In this document: piece after piece, positions 1 to 5,839 of the stretch | Layout: every line of letters starts with the position of its first letter | How positions within the stretch are numbered: the stretch's first letter is position 1 | DNA from: JBJEFI01 sp051873875 | Lineage (GTDB): Bacteria; Bacillota; Bacilli; Bacillales; Bacillaceae_G | Assembly (NCBI GenBank): GCA_051873875.1 | Contig: JBJEFI010000049.1 | Span: 1-14,229, forward strand | Direction: 5' to 3' | Length of the DNA stretch: 14,229 nucleotides | The notes under the pieces: generated by a model | The model's input: the letters and a program-made list of their open reading frames with translations, nothing else | Told to the model about the DNA's origin: nothing | Databases searched by the model: none | Translations under genes and position numbers: made by a program

Positions 1-60
1 TACTTTATGGGTAAATCAAGACAATTCCAAATTGAAGTAAAAAAAGAAAGCCAAGATTAA
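1..60 (+). CDS. 3' end of an unrecognised plus-strand gene
   Basis: The first 60 bases read as an open frame of 19 codons ending in TAA at 58-60; the visible tail is YFMGKSRQFQIEVKKESQD. The gene begins outside the window and I do not recognise its family from so short a basic tail. It converges with the truncated hemoglobin gene. The two stop codons overlap (positions 57-60) in the centre of a palindromic terminator, which is why both proteins end in Glu-Ser-Gln-Asp. The frame is supported only by openness and by its stop falling exactly at the terminator, so the call is moderate. Confidence 0.55.
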   Translation, partial: YFMGKSRQFQIEVKKESQD

Positions 61-73
61 TCTTGGCTTTCTT
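44..73. terminator. Bidirectional terminator, 30-bp perfect palindrome
   Basis: Positions 44-73 form a perfect palindrome with two 15-base arms and no spacer (centre between 58 and 59, core GATTAATC). An A-rich run on the left and a T-rich run on the right give a U-rich tail in either direction. It contains the stop codons of both converging genes, so it can end both transcripts while being part of both coding regions. Confidence 0.85.
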
Positions 74-434
74 CTGTATTTACCATATGATAAGCAGTCA
101 TTCGTAACTGATTTAACAATGGTCCTTTCACTTCTTCCCCTAATCCAACTTCATCCATCGCTGCACCCATATTAGCTAACCAGCGTTCTGCTAAAGATGG
201 TGTAATTGGAAATGGCATATGACGTCTGCGCATCATTGGATGCCCACGCTCCATCGAATAAAGCTGTGGACCTCCTAAAAATTGTGTTAAAAACAACTTT
301 TGCTTTCGTGCTGTTTCTTCCCAATCACCAGGAAAAATAGCTGCTAGCTGTTTATCATTTTGTACGTTTCGATAAAACACATCGACAAGTGTATCTAATT
401 TTTCTTTTCCTATATAATCATACATTGATTTCAT
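57..434 (-). CDS. Group II truncated hemoglobin (YjbI/GlbO-like)
   Basis: This 125-aa protein is a truncated (2-over-2) globin of the type found in Bacillus (YjbI, about 130 aa). It is a small cytoplasmic heme protein expected to bind O2 with high affinity and possibly to act in peroxide or nitrosative chemistry. Visible family marks are Tyr21 in FYRNV (B10 distal tyrosine), the GGPQLY segment at 54-59, His72 in RRRHMPFPIT (proximal F8 heme ligand) and Trp85 (G8, typical of group II). The start ATG at 434 is preceded by AAGGAG with a 7-base spacing, and a TATAAT -10 box lies at 464-469. It ends inside the palindromic terminator shared with the converging gene. No heme or thiol-stress partner gene adjoins it here. 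The fold assignment is firm; the exact physiological role is inferred. Confidence 0.93.
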   Translation of the reverse strand: MKSMYDYIGKEKLDTLVDVFYRNVQNDKQLAAIFPGDWEETARKQKLFLTQFLGGPQLYSMERGHPMMRRRHMPFPITPSLAERWLANMGAAMDEVGLGEEVKGPLLNQLRMTAYHMVNTEESQD

Positions 435-548
435 TTTTTAACTCCTTCAATTCAGCTATCACTATTATAAAAGATAAAAAAAGGATGATAAATCAATCTG
501 CTTATGGATTACTAGTATATAAATTATACAACAATAAAATAAAAATTA

Positions 549-577
549 GAAAAGAGCCACAAACTATGCCTCTTTTC
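549..577 (-). terminator. Intrinsic terminator of the membrane protein gene
   Basis: GAAAAGAG (549-556) pairs with CTCTTTTC (570-577) across a 13-base loop. On the minus strand the hairpin is followed by an AATTTTTATTTT tail. It lies just after the stop of the membrane protein gene at 596. Confidence 0.65.
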
Positions 578-595
578 ATTTCTACCAATTGTTTA

Positions 596-955
596 TCACA
601 TATTTATTTTCTCAGATAACCCCATTGCTTTTAATCGTTGAATATTTCGTTCCTTTTTCATTGCAACTTTTACATTCTTTTCTGCTTTTTTATAAAAGTA
701 CATTTGTGCCAAAATCGTCCATACATAGGGCGAAGCATACAAAAAGAATAAAAGAATTTTTCCAGTACTACTCGTCCAACTTAGCTTCATTATGAAAAAA
801 AGACTATATATCATGAATAGAACTATACTCGTTGTCACAATCGCCACTACTCTTATCTTCTTATTACAAGGAAGAAAGAAATGCTTACTACGTATTTTTA
901 ATAATAGCAAAAACAAACTAAACGGAATAATTATCATTAATATAAATGTAATCAT
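596..955 (-). CDS. Small membrane protein, three predicted helices
   Basis: This 119-aa protein is not recognised as a named family. It has a hydrophobic N-terminal helix (about residues 2-19), a short basic loop (KIRSKHFFLPCNKKIR), a second helix (VVAIVTTSIVLFMIYSLFFI), a third around ILLFFLYASPYVWTILAQM, and a strongly basic cytoplasmic tail (KKAEKNVKVAMKKERNIQR). A TTG six bases upstream is in frame, but the ATG at 955 is preferred because an AAGGAAGG ribosome site lies 8 bases before it. It follows the DUF6734 gene on the same strand, but has its own sigma-A-like promoter at 1043-1071 and its own terminator, so it is probably a separate unit. The frame, start signal and promoter make it a real gene; its function is unknown. 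Confidence 0.7.
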   Translation of the reverse strand: MITFILMIIIPFSLFLLLLKIRSKHFFLPCNKKIRVVAIVTTSIVLFMIYSLFFIMKLSWTSSTGKILLFFLYASPYVWTILAQMYFYKKAEKNVKVAMKKERNIQRLKAMGLSEKINM

Positions 956-1042
956 TTTCAAGCCCTTCCTTTACCTTGTCTATCATTCGTCATCACTCAT
1001 AAAAAAATTGGCAAAAAATCTTTGCTCGAATTCATTGTTTTT

Positions 1043-1071
1043 AGTATACCAAACATATGTTCTATTTTCAA
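1043..1071 (-). promoter_or_regulatory. Sigma-A-type promoter with extended -10
   Basis: On the minus strand, TTGAAA (1066-1071) is followed by a 17-base spacer and TATACT (1043-1048), with TG one base before the -10. It drives the membrane protein gene starting at 955 and leaves a leader of about 80 bases. Confidence 0.7.
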
Positions 1072-1080
1072 ATATATTAC

Positions 1081-1944
1081 TTATTGCTGCAAATATTTTA
1101 CTAATTGAGGAATACTCCATAATCTTTCTTCCCACTCTGGAAAATCGTCAATAATTCTTCGAATACATCGTTTACAAAATGCCTCATTCGTATAAAAATC
1201 TTTTTTTATTTCTCGCTTATATCCCCAAATATGCGTATATGTATCTTGTTTTTGTTCATGTAACGTATGTAAATCCATTAAAGCATGAATCTCTACTTGC
1301 TGTTCCTTCGCACAAAGGGCAAGCATCCGTTGTTCCGCAAATACCATATAAGTAAGTTTATCAAATCCCCCATCCACATGATTCATAAATCGAATTGCTT
1401 CCTCTGTGTAATATTGCTTAAATGCCTCGTCACCAAAATATGCAAAAGCTGTATTACAAGCTGGCTCTAGCCAATTCCACTTAGAGTTATATTCATATTC
1501 CCCCCTCATCTGAAAAACTTCTTTACTCGGATATACATCAGGCAATAATGGTTCACGATGAATAACGGCTAGCTTTTCCTTTGCCAATTCCTGTCGGATA
1601 TCTTTCCATACAATAAAATCTGTATCAATCATTACACAAGGGGCAAGTTGATACTTTAAGGCAAAGATTTTTCCTGCTGCCCAAAAAAGATTACTGTCTA
1701 ATTGATTTGGAATCCATGTTTCTAACTGATCATCGATTCCCAAATCCCATAAGCCTGATAGTCCTATTTCTTTATAATAATCTGCCCCTACTTTGTCTGT
1801 CACCATTTTAATCTTGCCATTATGCTGCCGCCATTTTAGTGCAGATAAAATCGTCGTCAACAGCTCAAAGTCCTCAATAAAATAAGAATCATTCTTTTTT
1901 TCTCTAAAAAAAGGGGCTGTCCAATTACAATGAAAAGCGTTCAT
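1081..1944 (-). CDS. DUF6734 family protein, glycosyltransferase-like
   Basis: This 287-aa protein resembles the DUF6734 family, whose layout recalls GT-A glycosyltransferases. Near residue 107 an MIDTDFIVW segment puts an Asp-x-Asp after a hydrophobic strand, as in metal-binding nucleotide-sugar transferases. A Trp/Asn/Cys-rich segment follows (NWLEPACNTAF), then a NHVDGGFDKL segment. The start at 1944 is preferred over an ATG three codons upstream because AAGGA lies 8 bases before it. The upstream ATG would sit directly on that ribosome site. The gene begins only 15 bases after the stop of the 41-aa peptide gene, so the two are co-transcribed and probably translationally coupled. No signal peptide or membrane helix is seen, so the protein is likely cytoplasmic. 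Acceptor and donor are unknown; the glycosyltransferase role is inferred from the Asp-x-Asp motif and family resemblance. Confidence 0.72.
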   Translation of the reverse strand: MNAFHCNWTAPFFREKKNDSYFIEDFELLTTILSALKWRQHNGKIKMVTDKVGADYYKEIGLSGLWDLGIDDQLETWIPNQLDSNLFWAAGKIFALKYQLAPCVMIDTDFIVWKDIRQELAKEKLAVIHREPLLPDVYPSKEVFQMRGEYEYNSKWNWLEPACNTAFAYFGDEAFKQYYTEEAIRFMNHVDGGFDKLTYMVFAEQRMLALCAKEQQVEIHALMDLHTLHEQKQDTYTHIWGYKREIKKDFYTNEAFCKRCIRRIIDDFPEWEERLWSIPQLVKYLQQ

Positions 1945-1959
1945 CTTCCCCATCCTTAC

Positions 1960-2085
1960 TTATATTAATTCAATTCCATAGCCACCACAGCCAGATCCAG
2001 TATACGGCAAAGGTGTTACTTTTTTTATTATTACTTTTGCTCTCTTTTCTTTATTATTTTTATGGATGAAACACAATGTAGTCAT
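1960..2085 (-). CDS. 41-aa Gly/Cys-tailed peptide, possible modified-peptide precursor
   Basis: This small gene encodes 41 residues. The N-terminal half is basic (MTTLCFIHKNNKEKRAKV), followed by a hydrophobic/basic IIKKVTPLPY, and the C-terminal part is compact (TGSGCGGYGIELI). Translation signals are excellent: GGAGGG lies 6 bases before the ATG at 2085, and a TATAAT -10 box at 2116-2121 predicts transcription starting just upstream. The stop TAA is 15 bases before the DUF6734 start, in a peptide-enzyme two-gene arrangement. A basic leader, a Pro-x-Pro hinge and a Gly-rich tail with one Cys, Ser/Thr and Tyr are what one would expect of a ribosomally made, modified peptide. I do not recognise the precursor family. 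A short regulatory or structural protein is the alternative. Confidence 0.6.
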   Translation of the reverse strand: MTTLCFIHKNNKEKRAKVIIKKVTPLPYTGSGCGGYGIELI

Positions 2086-2115
2086 TTTTATCCCTCCAGT
2101 CATTTTTGACAACTC

Positions 2116-2121
2116 ATTATA
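2116..2121 (-). promoter_or_regulatory. TATAAT -10 box upstream of the peptide gene
   Basis: A consensus TATAAT is read on the minus strand, about 30 bases before the start codon at 2085 and about 20 bases before its ribosome site. No good -35 hexamer is visible at 16-18 bases. The box suggests a promoter for the peptide/DUF6734 pair. Confidence 0.5.
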
Positions 2122-2165
2122 CCTTACTACTGTTTAACCTAAAAATGAAAAACATATTCCCCATT

Positions 2166-2330
2166 TTACGATTCATCACTACAAACACATATGTTATTCA
2201 TGATGCGAATTAGCTCTTCCTTCGATAAAGAAGCATAATAATCCTCGTAATGTTCCTTTGAACAAAAACTTCCCACTTTATTTTGGTATGGTTTTTGTCT
2301 TATTTCTTTTTTACAATATAAGCACTTCAT
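2166..2330 (-). CDS. 54-aa small zinc-finger-like protein
   Basis: This 54-aa protein opens with MKCLYCKKEI, giving Cys3-x2-Cys6. It continues with Cys23-Ser-Lys-Glu-His27 in SFCSKEHYEDYY, so a C-x2-C...C-x3-H treble-clef or ribbon type zinc site is likely. A further Cys48-x-Cys50 pair lies near the C-terminus (NICVCSDES). The central SKEELIRIM segment should be helical. The ribosome site is weak (GAG/GATGA about 7 bases before the ATG), so expression is less certain than for its neighbours. It lies between the methyltransferase and the peptide gene on the same strand. It resembles small zinc proteins often encoded near phage or peptide loci, but I cannot name a family. Nucleic-acid or protein binding would be an inference. 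Confidence 0.6.
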   Translation of the reverse strand: MKCLYCKKEIRQKPYQNKVGSFCSKEHYEDYYASLSKEELIRIMNNICVCSDES

Positions 2331-2409
2331 TCGTATCATCTCGCTGTCATTTTCAATATATAACCTTTAGCTATCTTACATGATAATAAAAGACTACTTT
2401 TGACTTTTC

Positions 2410-3009
2410 TTAGTATGCCATTTGAAATACGATAAAACGCTCACGTGCATCTTTTTTCGATAAAACAACTTCTTTTGTCCATTCAAAGGCTGTTTGATTT
2501 TCTAAAAAATAAAGATAATCCTCAGATGGATAATACAACACAATCTCTACTTTGCGTGGATGCTCCTCAACGGAACACAAAATGTTATTAACGATTTTCA
2601 TAAAGATTTGAATAGAAAAGGGATTAAAAAAATAAAAAATAGTATCTAATGGATTAATTTGATACTCTTGGGCAAGACAGCAATGAAAGCCAATCGTTCC
2701 CTTGTTTTTTTTATTATGCTTTAAGTAATTTTGTTTATTTAGTAACGCTTCTTTATAAAATTGTTCACTCATTTCCACGCCAGTAACGGATGCTCCAAAA
2801 AAATGGTGAATATAAAAATTTAATCGCCCCTTTCCACAACCAAAATCAACAATATGATCCGTTGCTTTCACATTATATTGATCAAACAATTGCTGTAATG
2901 CCCAATAAGGTGTTGGTTCATAACGGTGATAATGAAAAGACTCATGAAACCCATCCTGTTCCTCAATTGTTTCGATATGCAACAACTCATCAAAATAATA
3001 TTCGTTCAT
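2410..3009 (-). CDS. Class I SAM-dependent methyltransferase
   Basis: This 199-aa Rossmann-type methyltransferase has the SAM-binding glycine loop VDFGCGKGR at residues 54-62. An acidic residue ends the second strand (GVEM, Glu79), and FYFFNPF at about 125-131 takes the motif IV position. The N-terminal cap (HESFHYHRYEPTPYWALQQL) is of the kind seen in DUF-type small-molecule or protein methylases. An in-frame TTG at 3021 overlaps the ribosome site, so the ATG at 3009, with GGAG 6 bases upstream, is the better start. The substrate is not recognisable. It could act on a metabolite, or, given the small peptide gene two genes downstream, on that peptide. The latter is speculative because 80 bases and a separate -10 box intervene. 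Confidence 0.82.
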   Translation of the reverse strand: MNEYYFDELLHIETIEEQDGFHESFHYHRYEPTPYWALQQLFDQYNVKATDHIVDFGCGKGRLNFYIHHFFGASVTGVEMSEQFYKEALLNKQNYLKHNKKNKGTIGFHCCLAQEYQINPLDTIFYFFNPFSIQIFMKIVNNILCSVEEHPRKVEIVLYYPSEDYLYFLENQTAFEWTKEVVLSKKDARERFIVFQMAY

Positions 3010-3055
3010 GTTTATCTCCAATCTTCTTGCTTGTATTTTATTATTTTACAATAAT

Positions 3056-3083
3056 AAAAAGACATCCGGAAACATGTCTTTTT
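3056..3083 (-). terminator. Intrinsic terminator of the BRCT gene
   Basis: AAAAAGACA (3056-3064) pairs with TGTCTTTTT (3075-3083), a 9-bp stem with a 10-base loop that provides its own U-tract. It lies 17 bases after the BRCT gene's stop and upstream of the methyltransferase, isolating the two genes. Confidence 0.8.
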
Positions 3084-3099
3084 ATTAAGTCGTTTATTT

Positions 3100-3372
3100 T
3101 TATAATAAATTAAGTAAGAATTCATCTTCTGTTAGAATAACCATTTCATGACCATTTTCAATAAAACGTTTTGCGTTGCTATATTTTCTCGTCACTCGCT
3201 TCTCTTCTCCTACGTTTGCACCAATGACGACGATATTTGTTTTTGCTGTTACAGTCCCAGTTACCTCTCCACCACTTTTATAAACAAGCTTTGCAGCCTC
3301 ACTTCGTCGCATTGTTTCTAAACGGCCAGTAAATACAACGATTTTCCCAGTGTAAAAACCTGTTTCTTCCAT
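3100..3372 (-). CDS. Stand-alone BRCT-domain protein
   Basis: This 90-aa protein is essentially one BRCT domain of the kind found at the C-terminus of NAD-dependent DNA ligase and some exonucleases. It has GKIVVFTGRLETMRRSEA at the first strand and helix, the turn SGGEVTGTVTAKTNIVVIG, and a final helix after GHEMVILTEDEFL. BRCT domains bind DNA ends or phosphoproteins, so a DNA-repair or replication accessory role is inferred. The ATG at 3372 has AAAGGAGAG 6 bases upstream. An ATG seven codons earlier (3393) precedes that ribosome site and is rejected. No catalytic domain is attached. The gene is monocistronic, with its own terminator downstream and unrelated neighbours on either side. Confidence 0.88.
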   Translation of the reverse strand: MEETGFYTGKIVVFTGRLETMRRSEAAKLVYKSGGEVTGTVTAKTNIVVIGANVGEEKRVTRKYSNAKRFIENGHEMVILTEDEFLLNLL

Positions 3373-3484
3373 ATAACTCTCTCCTTTATTCATCCCTATA
3401 TTCTAGACGAAAAGAAAGCTTTTAGCTATATGAAAATTACACTCAAAAAATAAATCCTACAACTCTTCTTTCTTTTCATAAAAA

Positions 3485-3506
3485 AACCTGCTATCTATAG
3501 CAGGTT
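3485..3506 (-). terminator. Intrinsic terminator overlapping the DUF350 stop codon
   Basis: AACCTGCTA (3485-3493) pairs perfectly with TAGCAGGTT (3498-3506) around a 4-base loop, followed on the minus strand by six further T (3484-3479). The first two bases of the stop TAA (3507-3505) fall at and in the hairpin base, so the terminator begins within the gene. Confidence 0.85.
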
Positions 3507-3903
3507 AATACGAAATGGCACTAGAAATAATTAAACCAACACTTACAGAAATAACAAATAGCATTGCTCCAATTGCCACATTTCCTTCTTCCACTTTCTG
3601 CGAAAGGGAAATTTTTGGAAAAATAAGATGCTCTACAACCCAATAACATACAATTTGTAAAATGATTCCAATTATACTCCATAACGCATAATCTAGCAAA
3701 CCAACGGAATATTTTGCTGCTGACATAATCACAATTGCTAAGCCTAACATTTTTCCCGATAGCATTAATGCTACAGCGACATTTCCATTAATTGCAATTA
3801 ATTCTTTTTCTTTCATTTTCGTAGAGTAACTAAAAATAACTGTACCAATCGTCAAAAAGAAAAGACCCATTCCTAAATAAATTAACGTATTTACAATTCC
3901 CAT
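3505..3903 (-). CDS. DUF350 family membrane protein (YjfL-like)
   Basis: This 132-aa integral membrane protein has four predicted helices, at about residues 3-22, 43-62, 68-90 and 108-130. DUF350 family marks visible are the ING(N)VAVALMLSGKMLGLA segment and a second similar GNVAIGAMLFVIS near the end. In E. coli the homologue YjfL sits in the yjf stress operon with a small lipoprotein and an ATP-grasp ligase. The function of the family is unknown but it is linked to envelope stress. The start ATG at 3903 has GGAGG 6 bases upstream and lies 2 bases after the TGA of the lipoprotein gene, so the two are translationally coupled. An in-frame TTG at 3909 is rejected. No ATP-grasp partner adjoins the pair here. 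Confidence 0.88.
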   Translation of the reverse strand: MGIVNTLIYLGMGLFFLTIGTVIFSYSTKMKEKELIAINGNVAVALMLSGKMLGLAIVIMSAAKYSVGLLDYALWSIIGIILQIVCYWVVEHLIFPKISLSQKVEEGNVAIGAMLFVISVSVGLIISSAISY

Positions 3904-3905
3904 TT

Positions 3906-4268
3906 TCAACCTCCAAATGTACTTTTTACACCTGATCCAAAGCCAGATGATTTGCTTGTTGATAGTTTCTTAGGCACATCTTTATTTATACCAGTAGAAC
4001 GATACGTTTGATACTTACTATCTGCTTTTAAAGCACTTTTAGAATCGTAATATCTACCACCATAATAATAAGAACCATATCGACTACTATTTGAATCATC
4101 ACAGCCATATACACCTAATTCATCATCCCATTCCCAATCATCGCACTCCTCATCATCAGGATAGACATCTTTACTTACATTCGCTGGCTTTTGTGAAGAA
4201 CAAGCTGTTAAAGATAATCCTAACACAGCAGTTACTAACCCCTTTACCATCAAATCTGTTTTTTTCAT
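3906..4268 (-). CDS. Small lipoprotein, acidic then Tyr/Gly/Ser-rich
   Basis: This 120-aa lipoprotein has a type II signal peptide with lipobox LTAC, lipidated cysteine at residue 23. The mature part has an acidic patch (PDDEECDDWEWDDE, two Cys overall at 42 and 56), then a Tyr/Gly-rich stretch (RYGSYYYGGRYYDS) and a Ser/Gly-rich end (SSGFGSGVKSTFGG). A GGAGG site lies 7 bases before the ATG at 4268. It is coupled to the downstream DUF350 gene. The pairing of a low-complexity small lipoprotein with DUF350 parallels the YjfM/YjfL (DUF1190/DUF350) pair of enterobacteria, so a joint envelope role is likely. Sequence similarity to DUF1190 is not clear enough to claim. The acidic patch could bind metal ions, which is a guess. 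Confidence 0.8.
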   Translation of the reverse strand: MKKTDLMVKGLVTAVLGLSLTACSSQKPANVSKDVYPDDEECDDWEWDDELGVYGCDDSNSSRYGSYYYGGRYYDSKSALKADSKYQTYRSTGINKDVPKKLSTSKSSGFGSGVKSTFGG

Positions 4269-4400
4269 CCCTTTACCTCCATGCTTTTCAGTCTACCATA
4301 AACTTATTTTTCTGAATATTATTTACAATACACTTTTAGATATTTTTATGAAGGCTGCTTGTATTTATTGCTTGGGAAATATACTATTATAAAATAAAAA

Positions 4401-4427
4401 GAGAACGAATTATTTCCATTCGTTCTC
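4401..4427 (-). terminator. Intrinsic terminator of the MFS transporter gene
   Basis: GAGAACGAAT (4401-4410) and ATTCGTTCTC (4418-4427) form a 10-bp stem with a 7-base loop, followed on the minus strand by TTTTTATTTT. It lies 10 bases after the transporter stop. Confidence 0.9.
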
Positions 4428-4436
4428 CATTACCTT

Positions 4437-5639
4437 TTAAGCTGCTACACTATGTTTTTTATGTTTCGATTTTAAGCCTCGATCATAAATAGTTGCAATA
4501 ACAATACCAACTAATAGAACCACTACTACAACGATAAATAAGGCGTTAATTCCTAATTTATCTGTGATTAATCCACCTAAAAATGGTGCAAACATGCGAC
4601 CGCCTGTTGCGGCAGAGTTCACAATTCCTTGATACATGCCCACTTTGTCTTTTGGTGCTAGCATATTCGCAATTGTTGGAATAGCTGGATATACAAACAT
4701 TTCCCCAATTGTTAAAATAACCATCCCTGCTAAAAACCATTTGAACATTTCAACCGTACTAATCAATACAAATGAACTTGCCATAATGCCAATTCCGACG
4801 ATAATTTGTTTTTTTATTGTTAAATGAGTAGCTGTTAAAATACGAGAAACAATTGGCTGAGCTAATACAATTAATGCACCATTTACTGTCCATAATACGC
4901 TATATTGTTGTACACTTACATCAAAACTTTGAATGTGTGTAGCAATCGGCCCCTGCCATTGGACATAGGCAAACCAACATAACCCATAAGCAATACAAAC
5001 AAGAAGCAATGCCCGTAAAGATGGTGTCATTACAAATTTTTCTTTTACTTTCTTCGTTTTCTCTATATCTACTCGAATCTCATTATTTGCAAAAGAACGA
5101 TAGCCAAAAAGAACAAGCCCAAAAAAGGCAACATATAAAACTGTATTTGCTAAGAAAATATTGTTCATATTTCCACCAGCAACGATTCCGCCAAGGGCTG
5201 TCCCTACTGCTACACCTAAATTTTGGGTTACATAAAGGGCGTTAAAACCGCGACGACCGCCTTCTTTCCATACAGTCCCAATTAACGCATACATAGCTGG
5301 GAAAACCATCCCGCTACCAAATCCCATAATTGTTAAGAAAATCGCATAATAGGGCCAATCATGAATAAATAATAATCCTAATGCACTTGCAACCGTAATC
5401 CCAATCCCCGTCACAATTGTTTTAAAACCACCTAACTTATCAAAAAAGTAACCACCAGCCATATTTCCAATAATACCTGCACCTGAGTTTAACATTAATG
5501 CAAAACCAGCTGTTGCTAAGGATTTACCCAATATGTCGTGGATATAAATCGTATTAAATGGCCATAAAAAAGAACTCCCTACCATATTAAGGAGCATACC
5601 GATAATTAATAACCAAACCGCTTTTGGATATTTAAGCAT
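4437..5639 (-). CDS. yttB: MFS efflux transporter, YttB-like
   Basis: This 400-aa major facilitator superfamily transporter has 12 predicted membrane helices and a hydrophilic loop between helices 6 and 7 (around FANNEIRVDIEKTKKVKEKF). Motif A between helices 2 and 3 reads GGYFFDKLGGFKT (residues 62-74), and a related GLITDKLGINA lies in the second half. It is of the drug/metabolite proton-antiporter type and its place beside the ytr and ytz/ytq genes matches B. subtilis yttB; the substrate is unknown. The ATG at 5639 has GGAGGG 6-7 bases before it. A more upstream in-frame start at 5690 lies within the leader and is rejected. A clear promoter and an inverted repeat lie upstream, suggesting induction control. 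Confidence 0.88.
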   Translation of the reverse strand: MLKYPKAVWLLIIGMLLNMVGSSFLWPFNTIYIHDILGKSLATAGFALMLNSGAGIIGNMAGGYFFDKLGGFKTIVTGIGITVASALGLLFIHDWPYYAIFLTIMGFGSGMVFPAMYALIGTVWKEGGRRGFNALYVTQNLGVAVGTALGGIVAGGNMNNIFLANTVLYVAFFGLVLFGYRSFANNEIRVDIEKTKKVKEKFVMTPSLRALLLVCIAYGLCWFAYVQWQGPIATHIQSFDVSVQQYSVLWTVNGALIVLAQPIVSRILTATHLTIKKQIIVGIGIMASSFVLISTVEMFKWFLAGMVILTIGEMFVYPAIPTIANMLAPKDKVGMYQGIVNSAATGGRMFAPFLGGLITDKLGINALFIVVVVVLLVGIVIATIYDRGLKSKHKKHSVAA

Positions 5640-5674
5640 TTTTTCCCTCCATTCCAAAAACAACACTAAGATTG

Positions 5675-5703
5675 ATTTTATTCTTATCAACTCAAATATG
5701 CAA
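5675..5703 (-). promoter_or_regulatory. Promoter of the MFS transporter
   Basis: On the minus strand, TTGCAT (5698-5703) is followed by exactly 17 bases and TAAAAT (5675-5680), then a leader of about 30 bases to the start codon. It fits a sigma-A promoter. Confidence 0.7.
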
Positions 5704-5731
5704 TAAAAAACTTAGAACAATCATTGCATAT
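5696..5731. promoter_or_regulatory. 9-bp inverted repeat, candidate operator
   Basis: ATATGCAAT (5696-5704) and ATTGCATAT (5723-5731) are perfect inverted copies separated by 18 bases. The proximal arm covers the -35 box of the transporter promoter, so a bound dimeric repressor would block it. The 27-base centre spacing is long for a single dimer (about 2.6 helical turns). Two half-sites or a loop-forming regulator are therefore possible. Confidence 0.5.
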
Positions 5732-5839
5732 ATTACTTAACCAAAATACACAAAAAAAATTTAAGATAGGGTGAGACTTCCAGTAATACCTTTTTCAGCG
5801 GATTGGTAATTAGAATAGAATAAAATAAGGAGGTTACCC

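Noticed and set aside
918..986. 22-codon minus-strand upstream frame (MIDKVKEGLENDYIY...) overlapping the membrane protein start out of frame
   Set aside because: It could be a leader peptide, but it has no ribosome site of its own and no sign of conservation can be judged.
792..1154. 120-codon plus-strand frame
   Set aside because: It is antisense to the membrane protein gene, its promoter and the end of the DUF6734 gene, with no ribosome site.
4091..4315. His-rich 74-codon plus-strand frame (MNHHSHIHLIHHP...)
   Set aside because: It is the antisense of the acidic, Asp/Glu-rich part of the lipoprotein gene and has no ribosome site; the lipoprotein has signal peptide, lipobox and coupling.
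5761..5839. Guanidine (ykkC-type) riboswitch before the SMR pseudogene
   Set aside because: The gene type made it worth looking for, but I see no recognisable ACGR-type core or terminator hairpin in the 80 bases upstream.
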